From Alitabrizicola rongguiensis (GTDB lineage Bacteria > Pseudomonadota > Alphaproteobacteria > Rhodobacterales > Rhodobacteraceae): a DNA stretch of 64,000 nt. Shown here piece by piece: positions 62,555 to 64,000 of this stretch. The DNA lies in the NCBI RefSeq assembly GCF_021491355.1, contig NZ_JAKENF010000006.1, positions 1 to 64,000 on the forward strand, in the 5' to 3' direction. A model generated the notes under the pieces. That model saw only the letters and a list, made by a program, of their open reading frames with translations, was not told the origin of the DNA and searched no databases. The position numbers and the translations under genes are program-made. Numbering within the stretch: the stretch's first letter is position 1; each line of letters begins with the position of its first letter.

Positions 62555-63235
62555 TTGCCAAAATGTAACCGATGCGGTGGTCAGATCACTTTTCGAGTTG
62601 TTGATGGACAAACGATCCCAATTCACTTGAGTGGGGGATGCAATGATGAGTACCGGGGTCGTAGAGTAGCACCTTCCATTAAGGCGATTGCCGAGAACGC
62701 AAAGTTTGACGAGCCAAGATCGTATTTGAACCCGAACGCCAAGTGTCCCGTTTGCGGCGCAAGCGTGTTCTTCTATCAAAGCGAAGATGGTGGTCGAGTG
62801 TTTTTCGACGATGTCGGATGGCCTTGGCCAAAGCATCCTTGCACTGACCGCGCTGCGGTCCAGCACAGCAAGACAATCTACGCGCCTTCGTCAGTCTCCA
62901 ATAGTACCAGAACGGACTGGACGAAGAAGTACACGTTCTTCAGACTGACCAGTCTTCGCCGTGATGGTGGGCGACTGCATCTAGGATTGAAGGAGATCAC
63001 CAATGGCGTAGGTGGATTTTTCCGAACTCTGTTTTCCAACACTGAACGAACCTACACGTTTAGTGAGGTGAAGCTCGAAAAGGCTGACGTTCAGGACAGT
63101 GACTTTCGCAGTGCGCCCAGTTTCCTGATTGAGAAGGGGGATCTCGTGGCAGACACTGCTATTCTTCACTTTATTTGCCCTAGGAAAGGCAAGATCGTGC
63201 GGGCAAGAATGAAGCGTGTAGACGTGCGTCAGTGA
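62555..63235 (+). CDS. Orphan zinc-ribbon protein
   Basis: The 226-aa protein is unrecognised. CNRC near the N-terminus with a later Cys, and CPVCGASVFFYQ near residue 63, suggest two zinc ribbons. The C-terminal half is beta-rich and basic. The start is TTG at 62555, since the first cysteines follow at once. The DNA is clearly more AT-rich than its surroundings, a sign of recent acquisition. It lies next to the right att site, a common cargo position. Confidence 0.65.
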   Translation: MPKCNRCGGQITFRVVDGQTIPIHLSGGCNDEYRGRRVAPSIKAIAENAKFDEPRSYLNPNAKCPVCGASVFFYQSEDGGRVFFDDVGWPWPKHPCTDRAAVQHSKTIYAPSSVSNSTRTDWTKKYTFFRLTSLRRDGGRLHLGLKEITNGVGGFFRTLFSNTERTYTFSEVKLEKADVQDSDFRSAPSFLIEKGDLVADTAILHFICPRKGKIVRARMKRVDVRQ

Positions 63236-63296
63236 CGGGGAACTTGCTGGTTCTCTAATGATCGCTTCGCTACCGGAAAATCATTCCGCTACCCGT

Positions 63297-63315
63297 TGGA
63301 AGCATGGTGGAAGCA
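63297..63315 (+). repeat. Paired TGGAAGCA motifs, candidate integrase arm site (right)
   Basis: TGGAAGCA occurs at 63297-63304 and 63308-63315, the same 11-base spacing and orientation as 167-185, with ACCCG before and a G run after. It lies 130 bases before the right core, while the left pair is 67 bases after the left core. Confidence 0.55.
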
Positions 63316-63444
63316 CAAGGGGGAAAACCGCTGCGCAATCCTGACAATCCGTGCGCAGTCCGCCCATGTAGGCCCGGCCAGCAACTGGCGGAAACCGCGC
63401 AATAACTCGCGATCCTGAGCGATTGTTCATGTTGTGTTCGTAAC

Positions 63445-63491
63445 GGCTCATAACCTGAAGGCCGCAGGTTCAAATCCTGCCCCCGCAACCA
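63445..63491 (+). repeat. attR core: duplicated 3' end of tRNA-fMet, 47 bp
   Basis: Identical to 53-99. The bases before it do not continue the tRNA (GTAAC instead of GTCA), so this is a fragment, not a gene. It marks the right end of the 63.4-kb element. The minus-strand serine recombinase reads through it and ends within it. Confidence 0.9.
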
Positions 63492-64000
63492 CCGAATCCG
63501 ACGAAAGCCCTCGCAAACGCGAGGGCTTCGTCGTTTGGGACTCCCCCAAGGCAAGGATCGCCCCCAACTCGCCAAAGAGTTCAAGCACATGGCCGCCCGG
63601 AGCTGACGGATCAGGGTGCAGCCGGATCTCCGAAACCAGAGCCCGCAGGTGCTCGATCGCCTCGGGCCGCGTCCCTTCGGCATTGAGCGAAGACGCGAGG
63701 TCCGCAACCTTCCTGCGGTAGGTCTCCGCCAGACCGGGATGGAAGCGGATCGGTTCCTCCGGGGCGCCAAGCTCGGCCAGTTGCGCCTCGAGCGTGGCGC
63801 GGCGCGCTTCGAGGTCATCCATGCGCGCCTTCATCGACGGATGGAACATACCCTCGGTGATTGCGGTGACAATCTGTTCGATCTTCTGGCGAACCGACCG
63901 GAGTTCGCCCTCGGTGGTCGTGCGCGCCGACATCTCGTCCTGCTTCAACCGGTTCCATTCGCGGTGATACTCGGCGATGAACTCCGCCAGCAAATCCGGA
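63448..64000 (-). CDS. Serine recombinase, C-terminal part (cut by window end)
   Basis: About 184 codons of the 3' part are visible and the frame stays open at 64000. The sequence is the helical coiled-coil tail typical of large serine recombinases (AEYHREWNRLKQDE, ELRSVRQKIEQIVTAITEGM, DDLEARRATLEAQLAELG). The last residues, VVAGAGFEPAAFRL, are encoded by the duplicated tRNA end, which also provides the TGA stop. The catalytic domain is outside the window. It belongs to a neighbouring element. Confidence 0.8.
   Translation of the reverse strand, partial: PDLLAEFIAEYHREWNRLKQDEMSARTTTEGELRSVRQKIEQIVTAITEGMFHPSMKARMDDLEARRATLEAQLAELGAPEEPIRFHPGLAETYRRKVADLASSLNAEGTRPEAIEHLRALVSEIRLHPDPSAPGGHVLELFGELGAILALGESQTTKPSRLRGLSSDSVVAGAGFEPAAFRL
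63501..63527. terminator. Hairpin after the right att copy
   Basis: GCCCTCGC and GCGAGGGC arms with a short A-rich loop lie just after the tRNA fragment, inside the recombinase tail. The T run is weak. It could have been the original terminator of tRNA-fMet before integration. Confidence 0.5.

Noticed and set aside
63270-63818. Minus-strand frame containing RGQDLNLRPSGYEP
   Set aside because: Another frame of the tRNA repeat; the serine recombinase frame is the real one over this stretch.

Overview
The window reads as high-GC alphaproteobacterial DNA, most likely Rhodobacterales. Supporting signs are an initiator tRNA with the alphaproteobacterial sequence, tail genes resembling those of the Rhodobacter gene transfer agent, and many ATGA/GTGA start-stop couplings. 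Nearly the whole window is one integrated element of about 63.4 kb. A complete initiator tRNA-fMet lies at 23-99, and its last 47 bases are repeated exactly at 63445-63491. Just inside each copy is a matching pair of TGGAAGCA motifs 11 bases apart, as expected for integrase arm sites. A tyrosine integrase (59015-60169) is the likely enzyme. A second recombinase, a serine recombinase cut off by the window end, abuts the right repeat and takes its stop codon from it, so the tRNA appears to be a shared landing site.

Layout from left to right: tRNA and att site (23-185); sbcC-sbcD on the minus strand (372-5324); an S24-type repressor divergent from an early operon (5713-7182); replication, recombination and methylation genes (7385-20719), including an excisionase-like HTH, an AAA ATPase resembling Sak4, an SSB-like partner, a DEAD helicase, a Cas4-like Fe-S nuclease, a primase-ATPase, a RuvC-like resolvase, a ParB-methylase fusion, a cytosine methylase and an HNH nuclease; packaging and head genes (21722-31822) with three antisense accessory inserts (two toxin-antitoxin pairs and a putative nuclease); tail, lysis and host-specificity genes of a long-tailed, non-contractile phage (31847-45253). 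This phage part looks complete.

Between the last tail gene and the integrase is a defence island (45318-58896). On the minus strand a WYL-type regulator leads an apparent operon: two tandem paralogous UvrD-like helicases, DrmA, DrmB and a NERD-domain SF1 helicase. Beyond its end lie a cytosine-5 methyltransferase and a divergent Vsr endonuclease. DrmA, DrmB and a cytosine methylase are the signature of class 2 DISARM, but no PLD nuclease (DrmC) is visible. Three SF1 helicases, one with a NERD nuclease-related domain, stand where it would be. This is the strongest candidate for an undescribed system variant. To the right of the integrase, a MerR-like regulator with a 32-base palindromic promoter drives a VWA-domain protein, followed by an AT-richer orphan zinc-ribbon protein.

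Working model: the prophage replicates with its own primase-helicase, recombination and resolvase set, packages with a GpA-type terminase, and lyses with a GH24 endolysin. As a lysogen it supplies the host with anti-phage genes, addiction modules and possibly an extra SbcCD nuclease. Functions are assigned from motifs and gene order only; no database search was run.
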